DNA of 45,024 nt from Clostridiales bacterium (GCA_004555155.1 SFJH01000015.1:1-45024); one strand, 5' to 3'; positions 23,728-32,377 are shown, counted from the stretch's first letter. Numbers and translations are program-made. Notes: generated from the letters alone by a model not told the origin.

Positions 23728-24606
23728 ATGAAACGCTTTCTCGCCATCGCGCTGATGCTCGTCTTCACCCTCTCCTCCTCCGCGCTCGCCGCCGATCTCG
23801 CCCGCTTCCAGCAGGCCGAGGGCGTGACCGTGGAGTGCGATCCCGCCAATCCCACCGCGTACAGCGTGCTGGCCGGCTTCTCCGGGGAGGCCGGATGGAC
23901 CCAGCCCGGCGGACACATGCTGATCCGCTACAAGAACATGGGCAGGTCCGAGGAGCTGCCGCTGATCCTGATCTCCTTCACCACCTCCGGCTTCAAGGCC
24001 GGGACGCTGTCCGTGCGCACCGACGCCCACCGCTACGACGCGGTCTGCACCGATCTGGCCGGCGCGGGGCTGAGCGCCATCGATTCCGAGGCCTCCGTGC
24101 TGGTGAACGGCGCGTCGCTGGCCATGCTGGAGGACATGGCCGGTTCCGAAATCGTGCGGATCACGCTGGTGAACGCCGATTCCGCTGAAAGCGAGACCTT
24201 CGCCCTCGGCGCGTCCGACCGGGCGACGCTTCAGCTGTTCCTGGATGAGTACGCCGCCGAGGTCGCGCCGATGCTCCAGACCAGCGCCAATCTGGCGAAG
24301 GTGTACGACGTGCTGAGCCCCTCCGTGACCGCGCAGGACGCGGAGGATCTGACCGCGCTGATGGCCGAGCTCCGCGCCGAGGAATACGTCCCCCTCAGAA
24401 CCGACGATGTGAGCAACGCCGTGGCCGCGCTTCAGCAGGCGCTGATCGATCTGGGCTGCCTGTCCGGCAAGGCCGACGGCATCTTCGGCAAGAAGACCGC
24501 CGAGGCCGTGCGCCGCTTCCAGGCCGCCTGCGGTCTGGAAGTCACCGGCGTGGCCGACGCGGAAACCCAGGTCCAGCTGAGGCTTGCGCTGGCCCTGGCG
24601 GAATGA
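23728..24606 (+). CDS. Secreted protein with C-terminal peptidoglycan-binding domain
   Basis: 292 residues. The signal peptide (MKRFLAIALMLVF, cleavage near SALAA) lacks a lipoprotein cysteine. The middle part, residues about 25-200, is beta-rich and unrecognised. A PG_binding_1 domain occupies the C-terminal 70 residues (ALQQALIDLGCLSGKADGIF, then KTAEAVRRFQAACGLEV). It is therefore expected to attach to the cell wall. It is transcribed from the most perfect promoter of the window and ends at a strong bidirectional terminator. No catalytic motif was seen; it could be a structural wall protein or carry an unknown enzyme domain. Confidence 0.85.
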   Translation: MKRFLAIALMLVFTLSSSALAADLARFQQAEGVTVECDPANPTAYSVLAGFSGEAGWTQPGGHMLIRYKNMGRSEELPLILISFTTSGFKAGTLSVRTDAHRYDAVCTDLAGAGLSAIDSEASVLVNGASLAMLEDMAGSEIVRITLVNADSAESETFALGASDRATLQLFLDEYAAEVAPMLQTSANLAKVYDVLSPSVTAQDAEDLTALMAELRAEEYVPLRTDDVSNAVAALQQALIDLGCLSGKADGIFGKKTAEAVRRFQAACGLEVTGVADAETQVQLRLALALAE

Positions 24607-24640
24607 GGCCGCATTCCCTTCGAATTCCCCTGGATTCACA

Positions 24641-24694
24641 TGAGAAACTGCCCGTCAAACACCTTGAACCCGGTGTCTGACGGGCAGTTTCTCA
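24641..24694. terminator. Long bidirectional terminator
   Basis: Perfect 17-bp outer stem TGAGAAACTGCCCGTCA (24641-24657) with its complement at 24678-24694, and an inner ACACC/GGTGT stem. It lies between convergent genes. Confidence 0.88.
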
Positions 24695-24718
24695 TTCAGG
24701 CTTCCTTTCGGGCGGCCC

Positions 24719-26152
24719 TTATCCCCTTCTGAGCTGCTGGAGCATGGAATTCTTCAGCATCCACAGGCTGTCGGAGAGGTCGACCTTGTAGCGATGGGGG
24801 TTCAGCAGGCGCTTGTACTGATCCCAGAAGGTGCTCAGCTCCTCGCGGCAGTGCTGCTGGATCTCCATCAGCGAAGGCGACTGGTAGACCCGCTCGCCGT
24901 TCCTGAACAGCGGCACCTGCAGCTCCTTCATGGTATAGTTGGTCAGCGTCATGCTCTTCCAGGTGTTCACGGGATCGTAGATGGTCAGCGGCTTGGAGGT
25001 GTCGTAGTGCTCGTGCTCCAGCGCGATGAGGTCGGCCACGGCCATGCCGTCCTTGTCGTAGATGCGGTAGAGTTTCTTCACGCCGGGATTGGTGATCTTC
25101 ACCTCGTTCTCGGAGATCTTCATCTTCGGCACCACCTGGCCGTCCACGTACTCGGCGCTGAGCTTGTACACGCCGCCCAGCGACGGGCAGTCCTCGCTGG
25201 TGATCAGCTTCGTGCCCACGCCCCAGGTGTCGATGGCCGCGCCCTGCAGCTTCAGATCCCGGATCAGGTTCTCGTCCAGATCGCCGGAGGCGCAGATGAT
25301 CGCGTTCGGGAATCCGGCCTCGTCCAGCATCTTGCGGGCCTCGCGGCTGAGATAGGCCAGGTCGCCGGAGTCCAGGCGGATGCCCTTGGGCTCATAGCCG
25401 CGCTCGCGCAGCTCCCTGAACACGGTGATGGCGTTGGGCACGCCGCTTCTGAGGGTGTCGTAGGTGTCCACCAGCAGCAGGCAGCTGGTGGGGAACAGCT
25501 CGGCGTATTTGCGGAAGGCGTCCAGCTCCGTCGGGAAGGACATGACCCAGCTGTGGGCGTGGGTGCCCATGGCGGGCATGTCGTACATCTGGCCGGTCAG
25601 CACGTTGCTGGTACCGGCGCAGCCGCCGATGATCGCGGCGCGCGCGCCGTAGATACCCGCGTCGGGCCCCTGCGCGCGGCGCAGGCCGAACTCCATGATC
25701 GTGCCGCCCTCCGCCGCCTGCACCACGCGGCTGGCCTTGGTGGCGATCAGCGTCTGATGATTGATGATGGTCAGCAGCGCCGTCTCGATCAGCTGCGCCT
25801 CGAAGATGGGCGCGGTCACGCGGATCAGCGGCTCGTGGGAGAACACGATGGTGCCCTCGGGCACGGCCTGGATGTCGCCGTGGAATTTGAAATTGCGCAG
25901 CTCGGTGAGAAAATCCTCGTCGAAGATGTTCAGCCCGCGCAGATATTCGATATCGTCGTCATCGAAGTGGAGGTTGTCGATATACTCCATCAGCTGCTCC
26001 ACGCCGGCCATGATCGCGTAGTGGGTGGAATCGCCCTTGCTGCGGTAGAACATGTCGAATGTGGCGATATTGTCGCGCATTCCGCACTTGTAATAGCCGT
26101 ACATCATGGTCAGCTGGTACAGGTCCGTCATCATCGTAAGGTTTCTCATCAT
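24719..26152 (-). CDS. pncB: Nicotinate phosphoribosyltransferase
   Basis: 477-residue enzyme joining nicotinate and PRPP to give nicotinate mononucleotide in NAD salvage. Motifs: TDLYQLTMMYGY at residues 9-20, FGLRRAQG at 155-162, GTHAHSWVMSF at 196-206 and LDSGDLAYLSRE further on. Length matches the long bacterial form. The start codon at 26152 overlaps the lgt stop by four bases (ATGA), so it is translationally coupled to lgt. A bidirectional hairpin follows it. No other NAD gene is in the window. Confidence 0.95.
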   Translation of the reverse strand: MMRNLTMMTDLYQLTMMYGYYKCGMRDNIATFDMFYRSKGDSTHYAIMAGVEQLMEYIDNLHFDDDDIEYLRGLNIFDEDFLTELRNFKFHGDIQAVPEGTIVFSHEPLIRVTAPIFEAQLIETALLTIINHQTLIATKASRVVQAAEGGTIMEFGLRRAQGPDAGIYGARAAIIGGCAGTSNVLTGQMYDMPAMGTHAHSWVMSFPTELDAFRKYAELFPTSCLLLVDTYDTLRSGVPNAITVFRELRERGYEPKGIRLDSGDLAYLSREARKMLDEAGFPNAIICASGDLDENLIRDLKLQGAAIDTWGVGTKLITSEDCPSLGGVYKLSAEYVDGQVVPKMKISENEVKITNPGVKKLYRIYDKDGMAVADLIALEHEHYDTSKPLTIYDPVNTWKSMTLTNYTMKELQVPLFRNGERVYQSPSLMEIQQHCREELSTFWDQYKRLLNPHRYKVDLSDSLWMLKNSMLQQLRRG

Positions 26153-27060
26153 TCATCGCCTCTGTTATAGATTTCAGTTTTCGCATAAGCGGCCGCCGCG
26201 GCAGCCAGCGCCGCCGCCGAAGCCGCCAGAACGGCCCATTCACATTCCATGAGCGCACCCAACAGCGCCGCCAGCGCGCAGACCGGCGCAATCCAGTGTC
26301 GTCCGCCCCGCCCGCGCCGGGCCAGCGCCGCCGTCACGGCCAGCGCCGCCAGCAGGCTCAGCCCCTGGGAGACGCGCAGTCCGCCCAGCATCAGGCTGTC
26401 CGTGCGCAGTCCCTCCACCACGCCGCGCTCCAGCGCGTACAGGAGCACATAGGCCCAGAATTCGTCGCCCTCGCGCCGGAACCATCGCCTTCGCTCCGCC
26501 AGCAGCAGCGCGCCCACGATCAGAAAGCACCACATCGATTCATAGAAGAATGTGGCATAGTACCATTCCCCGCCGATCTGCACCGACGCGGGAAAGAACT
26601 GCAGCGCAGGATTGTGCACCAGCGCGCCGTGGGCCTCCTGATTGACGAAGTTGCCCCAGCGGCCGACGGCCTGTCCCAGCGGGATGCACGGCGCGGCCAG
26701 ATCCGTGAGCCTCCAGAAGGAGAGCTTCTTCGCCCGGGCATACAGCCATCCGGCCAGCACGCCGGCGATGACGCCGCCGTAGATGGCCATGCCGCCCTCC
26801 CAGACGGCGAAGATCCGCCACCACGGCCCTGCGGCGTACTGATCCCAGGAGAAGGCCACGAAGTACAGCCGCGCGCCGACGATCGCCGCCGGAACGCACG
26901 CCAGCGCCAGATCCAGCGCGGTATCCTTCGGCAGACCCATCCGCCCCTCCCGCGCCGCGGCCAGCGCAGCGCCCAGCGCAATGCCGGTCACGATCAGCAC
27001 GCCGTACCAGTGAACGCTCAATCCGAACAGCTCAATCGCGGTCCGACTGACCTGAATCAA
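26149..27060 (-). CDS. lgt: Prolipoprotein diacylglyceryl transferase
   Basis: 303-residue membrane enzyme transferring diacylglycerol from phosphatidylglycerol to the lipobox cysteine of prolipoproteins, the first step of lipoprotein maturation. The Lgt signature GRWGNFVNQEAHG is at residues 133-145, and conserved WEGGMAIYGG lies near 87-96. About seven helices are expected. The C-terminus ends in an alanine-rich hydrophobic stretch that looks longer than usual. The start codon is TTG at 27060 with GGAAG nine bases upstream. It has its own near-consensus promoter and overlaps pncB by four bases. Confidence 0.94.
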   Translation of the reverse strand: MIQVSRTAIELFGLSVHWYGVLIVTGIALGAALAAAREGRMGLPKDTALDLALACVPAAIVGARLYFVAFSWDQYAAGPWWRIFAVWEGGMAIYGGVIAGVLAGWLYARAKKLSFWRLTDLAAPCIPLGQAVGRWGNFVNQEAHGALVHNPALQFFPASVQIGGEWYYATFFYESMWCFLIVGALLLAERRRWFRREGDEFWAYVLLYALERGVVEGLRTDSLMLGGLRVSQGLSLLAALAVTAALARRGRGGRHWIAPVCALAALLGALMECEWAVLAASAAALAAAAAAYAKTEIYNRGDE

Positions 27061-27086
27061 TCTGAATCACTTCCAATCTTGCCCTC

Positions 27087-27116
27087 ATTATAATCATTTT
27101 GGCATGGAAATGTCAA
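27087..27116 (-). promoter_or_regulatory. Promoter of lgt-pncB
   Basis: On the minus strand perfect TTGACA (27116-27111), 18 bases, perfect TATAAT (27092-27087). Confidence 0.85.
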
Positions 27117-27126
27117 TACATCATCA

Positions 27127-27155
27127 TTGCATCTCGAACAAATAGCGGTTATAAT
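27127..27155 (+). promoter_or_regulatory. Promoter of the division cluster
   Basis: TTGCAT (27127-27132), 17 bases, perfect TATAAT (27150-27155), back to back with the lgt promoter. A CTGCG/CGCAG mini-hairpin follows in the 84-base leader. Confidence 0.75.
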
Positions 27156-27238
27156 ATACAATAGTATGGTTATCTGCGCCCGCAGAGATGCGGTGCGCTT
27201 TTGTCCATGCAAAAATTTTGACGTTCGGGGCGGAGCTT

Positions 27239-28417
27239 ATGCGCAGAAGAAGGGTAAAGGCAAGATTTTTCATATTTCTCGCAATCCCGCTGATTGTGGC
27301 GTTTCTGATCCTGCGCCCGCATCTGAACTTCGGCTCCGGCGAGGACTACATCTTCACCTCCACCGCCTCCTATCAGCAGCAAATGCCCTGCGTGATCATC
27401 CGCGACGAATCGGTGACCGAGTCCAGCGCCACGGTGCGGGTGGAGTACATCGCCAAGGAGAGCACCGAGGTCGCCGCGGGCGACACCATCGCCAATCTGT
27501 TCACCACCGGCTATTCCGAAAGCCTGCTCACCAAGCTGGAAACCACCCGCCAGAACATCCAGTCCTACCACCGGGCACTGCTGGGCACCATCGTGGACAG
27601 CGACCTGAACCGGCTGGAGACCATCATCGACATCGTTTCGCTGGACTTCAAAAACCTGGTCACCCAGCAAACCCGCGGCAATCTGCAGACCGTGGTGGAG
27701 CAGCTGGAAACGGCCATGGTCAACCGCCAGGAGTACCTGCGGCAGAACAAGCGCGACGATACCAAGCTCACCCAGCTCTACGAGGAGGAAACCTCCCGCC
27801 TGAACAGCATCCAGTCCTGGCGGCAGATCTCCACCGCAGGCCGGGACGGCGTCGTGTCGTTCTATCTGGACGGCTATGAAAGCGACCTGACCCTGGCGCT
27901 GCTGGACGCCCTCTCCCCCACCGACGTGCAGTCCGTGATCAGCGGCGAGCCGCTGGCCCACTCCAAGGACGTGCTGGCCAACGGCGTCTACCGCATCGTC
28001 GATCAGGACAAATGGTATGTGGCCGTGGTGGAAAGCGCGGAGAAGTGGAACCCCGTGGTGGGCCAGGAGTATTTCCTGCAGCTGGAGGGCTTCGAGGACT
28101 TGAGCTACGCCGCCACCGTCACCAGCGTGCAGAAGGCCAGCGGCAGCGTGCTGGCGATCTTCGAGATCGATCAGCCCATCGGCCCGCTGCTGTATCAGCG
28201 CACCGGCAGGGCGACGCTGAGCATCTCGCTGCAGAGCCTGGCCGTGCGCAACCACGCGCTGTACAACAAGGACGGCCAGATCGGCATCTGGCTTTACGAC
28301 GTTCCCGGCGGCACCTTCGTGCCGGTGGAGGTTCTGAAAACGGAAGGCAATATCTCTCTGATTCAGCCCATGGTGGAGAGCTCGCTGCAGCCCGGCCAGC
28401 GCGTGCTGATCAAATAG
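27239..28417 (+). CDS. HlyD-like membrane-anchored protein at the head of the division cluster
   Basis: 392 residues. There is one N-terminal membrane anchor (MRRRRVKARFF then FLAIPLIVAFLILRP), then a beta barrel-like part, a charged helical segment about residues 95-200 that could form a hairpin, a lipoyl-like segment (ISTAGRDGVVSFYLDGYE) and a C-terminal beta domain. This is the order of HlyD-type periplasmic adaptor proteins. No ABC or RND partner is adjacent. Instead yggS starts a few bases later, an arrangement I recall from other Clostridia. The role is unknown; a part in division or envelope assembly is inference. The start at 27239 is favoured by GGAG just upstream, though spacing is short; an ATG at 27188 is in frame. 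Confidence 0.75.
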   Translation: MRRRRVKARFFIFLAIPLIVAFLILRPHLNFGSGEDYIFTSTASYQQQMPCVIIRDESVTESSATVRVEYIAKESTEVAAGDTIANLFTTGYSESLLTKLETTRQNIQSYHRALLGTIVDSDLNRLETIIDIVSLDFKNLVTQQTRGNLQTVVEQLETAMVNRQEYLRQNKRDDTKLTQLYEEETSRLNSIQSWRQISTAGRDGVVSFYLDGYESDLTLALLDALSPTDVQSVISGEPLAHSKDVLANGVYRIVDQDKWYVAVVESAEKWNPVVGQEYFLQLEGFEDLSYAATVTSVQKASGSVLAIFEIDQPIGPLLYQRTGRATLSISLQSLAVRNHALYNKDGQIGIWLYDVPGGTFVPVEVLKTEGNISLIQPMVESSLQPGQRVLIK

Positions 28418-28430
28418 GAAGGCAATGATC

Positions 28431-29138
28431 ATGAACACGACACTTGAAAACAACATCGCCCTGTGGCGGGAGCGCATCGGCAACGCCTCCGCGAAGTGGG
28501 GCGGCGCGGAAATCTGCGCCGTGACCAAGACCGTGGACGTGGACACCATCAACCGCGCCCGCACCGCAGGCATTCAAACCATCGGCGAAAACCGCGTGCA
28601 GGAGCTGATGAGCAAGATCGACCGGCTGGATCCCGGCTATCAGATCCATCTGATCGGTCAGCTGCAGACCAACAAGGTCAAAACCATCATCGGCCGCGTG
28701 GCCATGGTTCAGTCGCTGGACCGGGACGCGCTGGCCCAGGAGCTCTCCCGCCGCGCAGTACAGGCCGGAACCGTCGTGCCCGCGCTGGTTCAGGTGAACA
28801 TCGCGCGGGAGCCGCAGAAGGCCGGCATCGCCGAGGAGGAGCTCGTCGATTTTCTCCGCCGCGCAGGCGACCTGCCCGGCATTCGCATCGAGGGTCTGAT
28901 GGCCATCATGCCCCTCGCCTCCGATCCGGAGACCGTCCGTCCCTACTTCCGCCGGATGCGCGGCTGGTTTGACCGGCTGCGCGATCAGGATCTGCCCGGC
29001 GTTCACATGAACGTGCTCTCCATGGGCATGTCCGGCGACTGCATCGTCGCCGCGGAAGAGGGAGCAACCATGGTGCGCCTGGGCCGCGCACTGTTCGGCG
29101 CCCGTCCCACCGGGACAGACACTAATCAGGGGGGTTGA
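28431..29138 (+). CDS. YggS/PLPBP-family pyridoxal phosphate homeostasis protein
   Basis: About 235 residues, single-domain TIM barrel that binds PLP without known catalysis and buffers the cofactor pool. The PLP lysine is in AVTKTVD (Lys33). IGENRVQEL near 50 and HLIGQLQTNK near 70 are family hallmarks, as is LSMGMSGD near the C-terminus. The start at 28431 gives eight bases to GGAAGG (28417-28422); an ATG at 28425 is also possible. It is positioned between the HlyD-like gene and sepF, the usual context in Gram-positive bacteria. Confidence 0.93.
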   Translation: MNTTLENNIALWRERIGNASAKWGGAEICAVTKTVDVDTINRARTAGIQTIGENRVQELMSKIDRLDPGYQIHLIGQLQTNKVKTIIGRVAMVQSLDRDALAQELSRRAVQAGTVVPALVQVNIAREPQKAGIAEEELVDFLRRAGDLPGIRIEGLMAIMPLASDPETVRPYFRRMRGWFDRLRDQDLPGVHMNVLSMGMSGDCIVAAEEGATMVRLGRALFGARPTGTDTNQGG

Positions 29139-29143
29139 TCACC

Positions 29144-29812
29144 ATGTCACGCAAGCAAAACGGAGGCTTCAATAAATTTCTGAATTTCATCGGCCTGGTG
29201 GACGAGGATCGCTCGCAGGAGAACCGCGTGGACGAATACGGCTCCGGCAGCTACGGCCGTCCCTCCACCTACGTGCCGCCCCGGCAGCGCGCCGCGGAGC
29301 CCCGTGCGGCCGCCCCGAACAGCCGCAGGAGCCTGCCCGCCCAGTCCGGCCGCAGCTCCGCCTCCCGCCGCAGCTATGGCACGGACGACGACGCCCGCTA
29401 TTCCTCCGCCCGCCGCAGCGCCCGCTTTGAGGACGACGAGTTCAGCCAGGACTACGCGCCCCAGCGCAGCCCCCGCTCCCGCTTTGAGGAGCCCGACGAG
29501 CCCGAGGAGACCTTCCGCGCGCCCGTTCCGGCGCAGCGTCCCGCCCAGCGCGCCACCGGCCGCACCGTCATGTTCTCGCTGGAGAACCTGAAGGACGCCA
29601 ACATGGTCATCACCGCGCTGGTGAAGGGCAACACCATCGTCATGACCCTGAACACCGACGACGAGCACCTGAAGGAGCGCATCGTGGACACCCTGTCCGG
29701 CGCGGTCTTCGCCCTGGACGCCACCATCCGCAAGGCCTCCTATCAGACCTATCTGCTTGCGCCCAAGTCGGTCAACGTCAAAGCCGCCTACGAGGTGGAC
29801 GACCAGTTCTAA
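29144..29812 (+). CDS. sepF: Cell division protein SepF
   Basis: 222 residues. The N-terminal amphipathic helix (MSRKQNGGFNKFLNFIGL) is the membrane-targeting segment. A long Arg/Pro/Ser/Ala-rich linker (residues about 25-140) follows, then the SepF core (TVMFSLENLKDANMVITALV to SYQTYLLAPKSVNVKAAYEV). It polymerises and links FtsZ to the membrane. The linker is longer than in Bacillus subtilis SepF (about 150 residues in all). The ribosome site is a run of six G. ftsZ is outside the window. Confidence 0.94.
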   Translation: MSRKQNGGFNKFLNFIGLVDEDRSQENRVDEYGSGSYGRPSTYVPPRQRAAEPRAAAPNSRRSLPAQSGRSSASRRSYGTDDDARYSSARRSARFEDDEFSQDYAPQRSPRSRFEEPDEPEETFRAPVPAQRPAQRATGRTVMFSLENLKDANMVITALVKGNTIVMTLNTDDEHLKERIVDTLSGAVFALDATIRKASYQTYLLAPKSVNVKAAYEVDDQF

Positions 29813-29825
29813 TCCGGAGGATATT

Positions 29826-30101
29826 ATGGGCCTGTACGTCATCTTTCTGACCGTCAGCAAGTTTCTGCAGCTGGTCTCTCTGGCCATTCTGATCTACTGC
29901 GTCACAACCTGGATCGCGCCCCGCAGCACCGTGCGCTACTGGCTGGAGCGGATCATCCAGCCCTTCTGCGCGCCGTTCCGCCCGCTGGCCCGGGCAATCT
30001 GCACGCGCTGGGGCTGTCCCGTCGACTTCACCTGCTGGTTCGCCATTCTGGGCATCGAGCTGCTGGATCAGCTGCTGTGGGTGCTCTTCAGCCTGCTGTA
30101 G
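29826..30101 (+). CDS. YggT-family membrane protein
   Basis: 91 residues with two hydrophobic segments (residues about 5-28 and 68-90) and the YggT-type central block IIQPFCAPFRPLAR. The start at 29826 follows GGAGG, 13 bases after sepF. Members of this family cluster with sepF in many Gram-positive genomes and are presumed to help envelope organisation; the biochemical role is not established. Confidence 0.88.
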   Translation: MGLYVIFLTVSKFLQLVSLAILIYCVTTWIAPRSTVRYWLERIIQPFCAPFRPLARAICTRWGCPVDFTCWFAILGIELLDQLLWVLFSLL

Positions 30102-30113
30102 GGCTGCCGGAAC

Positions 30114-30845
30114 ATGGACGATAAAAAGCGATTTTCCGAGCTGGCGCTGCGGGCGGTCTACACCGGCCAGCCCCGGTTCACCCGGTTCCTGGATCCCGCC
30201 ATGGAGCGCGACGCCCTGGCGGCCGCCCGGGACGCGGGCGCGCAGCTGACCTTCTTCGGCGGATATGAGGGCGCGGAGCGCCGCATGGCCGCCTTTTACG
30301 ACGGCGAAGCGCCGGAGTGCTTCCCCATCGCCGCCCTGGCGCTGCGGTGGAACCCGAAATTTGCCGACGCGAAGCACCGCGACCTGCTGGGCGCGGTGAT
30401 GGGCCTCGGCCTGGAGCGGGACGCCACCGGGGACATCTGCCTGAGCGACCGGCCCGGCGCCGCCTATCTGTTCTGCACGGAGGACGTGGCCGGCTACATC
30501 ATGGGTTCGCTGGAGTCCGCCGGGCGCGCGAGCCTGAAGATCGATCGCGCCGAAGAGCTCCGCATCGCGCCGCCGGAGGGCGAGAGCCTCCGCGTGACGG
30601 TGCAGAACCTTCGCCTGGACGCGGTACTGGCAGCGGGCTGCAGGCTCTCCCGCGCCGAGGCCCAGCGGCTGATCGCCGCGGGACTGGTGAAGCGCAACCA
30701 CCTGCCCGAGGAGCGCGGCGACGTCCGGCTGGAGCCCGGCGACCTGATCTCCGCCCGGGGACTGGGCCGGCTGCGCGTCGACGAAATCCAGGGCGAAACC
30801 CGGAAGGGCCGCATCGGCCTGGTGCTGTTCCGCTATGGAAAGTGA
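30114..30845 (+). CDS. S4-domain RNA-binding protein, YlmH-like
   Basis: 243 residues with the YlmH N-terminal domain (FFGGYEGAERRMAAFY near 48-63, and HRDLLGAVMGLGLERDATGDI) and a C-terminal S4 RNA-binding domain (LRLDAVLAAGCRLSRAEAQRLIAAGLVKRN near 165-195). YlmH has been linked to ribosome rescue in Bacillus subtilis. It starts 12 bases after yggT. The order sepF-yggT-ylmH-divIVA matches the conserved cluster. Confidence 0.92.
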   Translation: MDDKKRFSELALRAVYTGQPRFTRFLDPAMERDALAAARDAGAQLTFFGGYEGAERRMAAFYDGEAPECFPIAALALRWNPKFADAKHRDLLGAVMGLGLERDATGDICLSDRPGAAYLFCTEDVAGYIMGSLESAGRASLKIDRAEELRIAPPEGESLRVTVQNLRLDAVLAAGCRLSRAEAQRLIAAGLVKRNHLPEERGDVRLEPGDLISARGLGRLRVDEIQGETRKGRIGLVLFRYGK

Positions 30846-30974
30846 CAAATTGCGTACATTTTGGTAAATGCGCAGGATTCCGGCCCGTGTGCGCCGAATT
30901 TATTCCCATTCATCCTCTTTCCGGCGTTCCGCCGGTCATCGCAAGGGAAATTGAACCGAAAGGAAGTTTTGAAT

Positions 30975-31526
30975 ATGGCTATCAGCGTCAAGGATATTCA
31001 GGAAAAGGTATTCCCCACTCAGGCCAGCAACGGCTACGATGTGGAGCAGGTGGACGATTTCCTCGATGAAATCGCCGAGCAGCTCAGCGCCCTGATCCGT
31101 GAGAACCTTCTGCTGAAGGGCGAGACCAACAAGCTGGAGCAGGAGCTCGCCGCCAAGGAAAAGGCCCTTCAGGAAGCCGTCTCCAAGACCCCCGATTACA
31201 ATGAGGAGGGCTACTTCAAGAACCTCCAGAGCGCCATGCGCGACACCCTGATCAGCGCGCAGCGCGTCGCGGACGAGACCCTCTCCGCCGCCAAGTCGGA
31301 GGCCGACCGTCTGGCCGCCGATTCCAAGGCCGAGGCCGATCGGATCGTGGAGAAGGCCCGCAGCGAGGCCGCCGCCATGACCGACCGCGCGCAGAACGCC
31401 GCCGCCAGCGCCAAGGCCGAATACGAATCGCTGAAGGCCTCCGCCGAGAACTATCGCGCCTCCTTCCGCAAGCTGGTGGAAGAGCAGCTGCAGGCGCTCA
31501 AGGCCAACGATATCCTGTTCAAATAA
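30975..31526 (+). CDS. divIVA: DivIVA-family cell-pole protein
   Basis: 183 residues. The N-terminal lipid-binding domain (ISVKDIQEKVFPTQASNGYD, then VEQVDDFLDEIAE) is followed by two coiled-coil segments: about residues 35-70, and an alanine-rich part about 90-170 that ends in RKLVEEQLQALKAND. It binds curved membrane at septum and poles. The start at 30975 has AAAGGAAG upstream. A 129-base gap separates it from ylmH, with a CCGGCG/CGCCGG mini-hairpin at 30921-30935 but no convincing promoter. Confidence 0.93.
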   Translation: MAISVKDIQEKVFPTQASNGYDVEQVDDFLDEIAEQLSALIRENLLLKGETNKLEQELAAKEKALQEAVSKTPDYNEEGYFKNLQSAMRDTLISAQRVADETLSAAKSEADRLAADSKAEADRIVEKARSEAAAMTDRAQNAAASAKAEYESLKASAENYRASFRKLVEEQLQALKANDILFK

Positions 31527-31544
31527 TCACAGCCGCGTCATATC

Positions 31545-31580
31545 AGCCCCCGCACTGCCAGAAGGCTTCGCGGGGGCTGC
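31545..31580 (+). promoter_or_regulatory. GC-rich hairpin between divIVA and the small membrane gene
   Basis: Perfect 10-bp stem CAGCCCCCGC (31545-31554) with GCGGGGGCTG (31571-31580), loop of 16, no T tract. It may be a weak attenuator. Confidence 0.45.
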
Positions 31581-31638
31581 GTCGCGACGGGCATAAGCGT
31601 CCGCCCGGCGGGGAAGGTTACCCTTGGAGGTGGCTTTC

Positions 31639-31911
31639 ATGACCGAACGGGAGTGCGAGCTGATCAGTCGGCTGACCGACACGCTCGAGCGCATGCACCT
31701 GGACGACTATCTGGAATACGTCAGCAACCGCCGCCGCATGCTGTGGAACAACCTGCTCTACGGCGCGGTGCGCGGCCTTGGATTCACGCTGGGCTTCACC
31801 GTGCTCGGCGCGCTGGTCATCGTGCTGCTGCGCAGCCTGGTGGTGGACAACATTCCGGTGATCGGCGGATTTTTGGCGGAGGTCATTCATGCGATTGATG
31901 AAAGGATGTAG
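31639..31911 (+). CDS. Small membrane protein, DUF5665-like
   Basis: 90 residues. An acidic N-terminal helix (TERECELISRLTDTLERMHL) and a tyrosine/arginine hinge (YLEYVSNRRRMLWNNLLYG) precede one hydrophobic hairpin or helix (GLGFTLGFTVLGALVIVLLR) and a second short one. The shape fits DUF5665, found beside divIVA/lspA in Clostridia. The start at 31639 is set by GGAGGTGG; the frame is open back to a TTG at 31624. It overlaps lspA by 23 bases if the first lspA start is used. Function unknown. Confidence 0.8.
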   Translation: MTERECELISRLTDTLERMHLDDYLEYVSNRRRMLWNNLLYGAVRGLGFTLGFTVLGALVIVLLRSLVVDNIPVIGGFLAEVIHAIDERM

Positions 31912-32377
31912 CGGCATGTGGATTGCCGCGGCCGCGGCGGCGATCGATCAGAGCTCCAAGGCCGCCGTGCGCGGACTGCGTTCCGTGCGCAGCACCGCGC
32001 CGCTGTGGGAGCTGCCCGGCGTGGTCGCCATTCGCCCGGCGTTCAACACCGGCGCGGCGTTCAGCGCGTTCAGCGGCGGCGGATGGGCGCTGACCCTCGT
32101 CACGGCGCTGCTGATCGCGCTGCTGGCGGGATGGCTGATCGCCCGCCCGGAGCGCCAGCCCAAATGGGCGCGCGTGGGACTGTGGTTGATCATAGGCGGC
32201 GGGCTGGGCAACCTGTACGACCGCATCGCCTACGGCGGCGTCACCGACTTCATCGAGCTGCGGTTCGTCCGGTTCGCCGTGTTCAATCTGGCCGACGTCG
32301 CCATCTGCCTGGGCGCAGTCATCGCCGCTGTCGCCCTGCTGATCGACGAGCGCAGAAAGGAGTCCGCCCATGTCTGA
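31889..32377 (+). CDS. lspA: Lipoprotein signal peptidase
   Basis: About 162 residues, aspartic membrane protease that removes signal peptides from diacylglyceryl-modified prolipoproteins. Visible: DQSSKAAVRG near residue 20, FNTGAAFSAF near 50, GGGLGNLYDRIAYGGVTDFI near 108 and FNLADVAICLG near 132, with the two catalytic aspartates in the last two blocks. The start at 31889 has GGAGGT five bases upstream and overlaps the previous gene. ATG 31916, preceded by AAAGGA, would give a more typical short N-terminus, so the start is uncertain. rluD overlaps its 3' end by eight bases. Confidence 0.93.
   Translation: MRLMKGCSGMWIAAAAAAIDQSSKAAVRGLRSVRSTAPLWELPGVVAIRPAFNTGAAFSAFSGGGWALTLVTALLIALLAGWLIARPERQPKWARVGLWLIIGGGLGNLYDRIAYGGVTDFIELRFVRFAVFNLADVAICLGAVIAAVALLIDERRKESAHV

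Noticed and set aside
24794..26170. 458-codon plus-strand frame opposite pncB.
   Set aside because: Antisense shadow of a gene with complete nicotinate phosphoribosyltransferase motifs.
30842..30870. Possible divIVA promoter GTGACA-17-TAAATG.
   Set aside because: The -10 matches consensus poorly and the -35 overlaps the ylmH stop; not strong enough to report as a feature.
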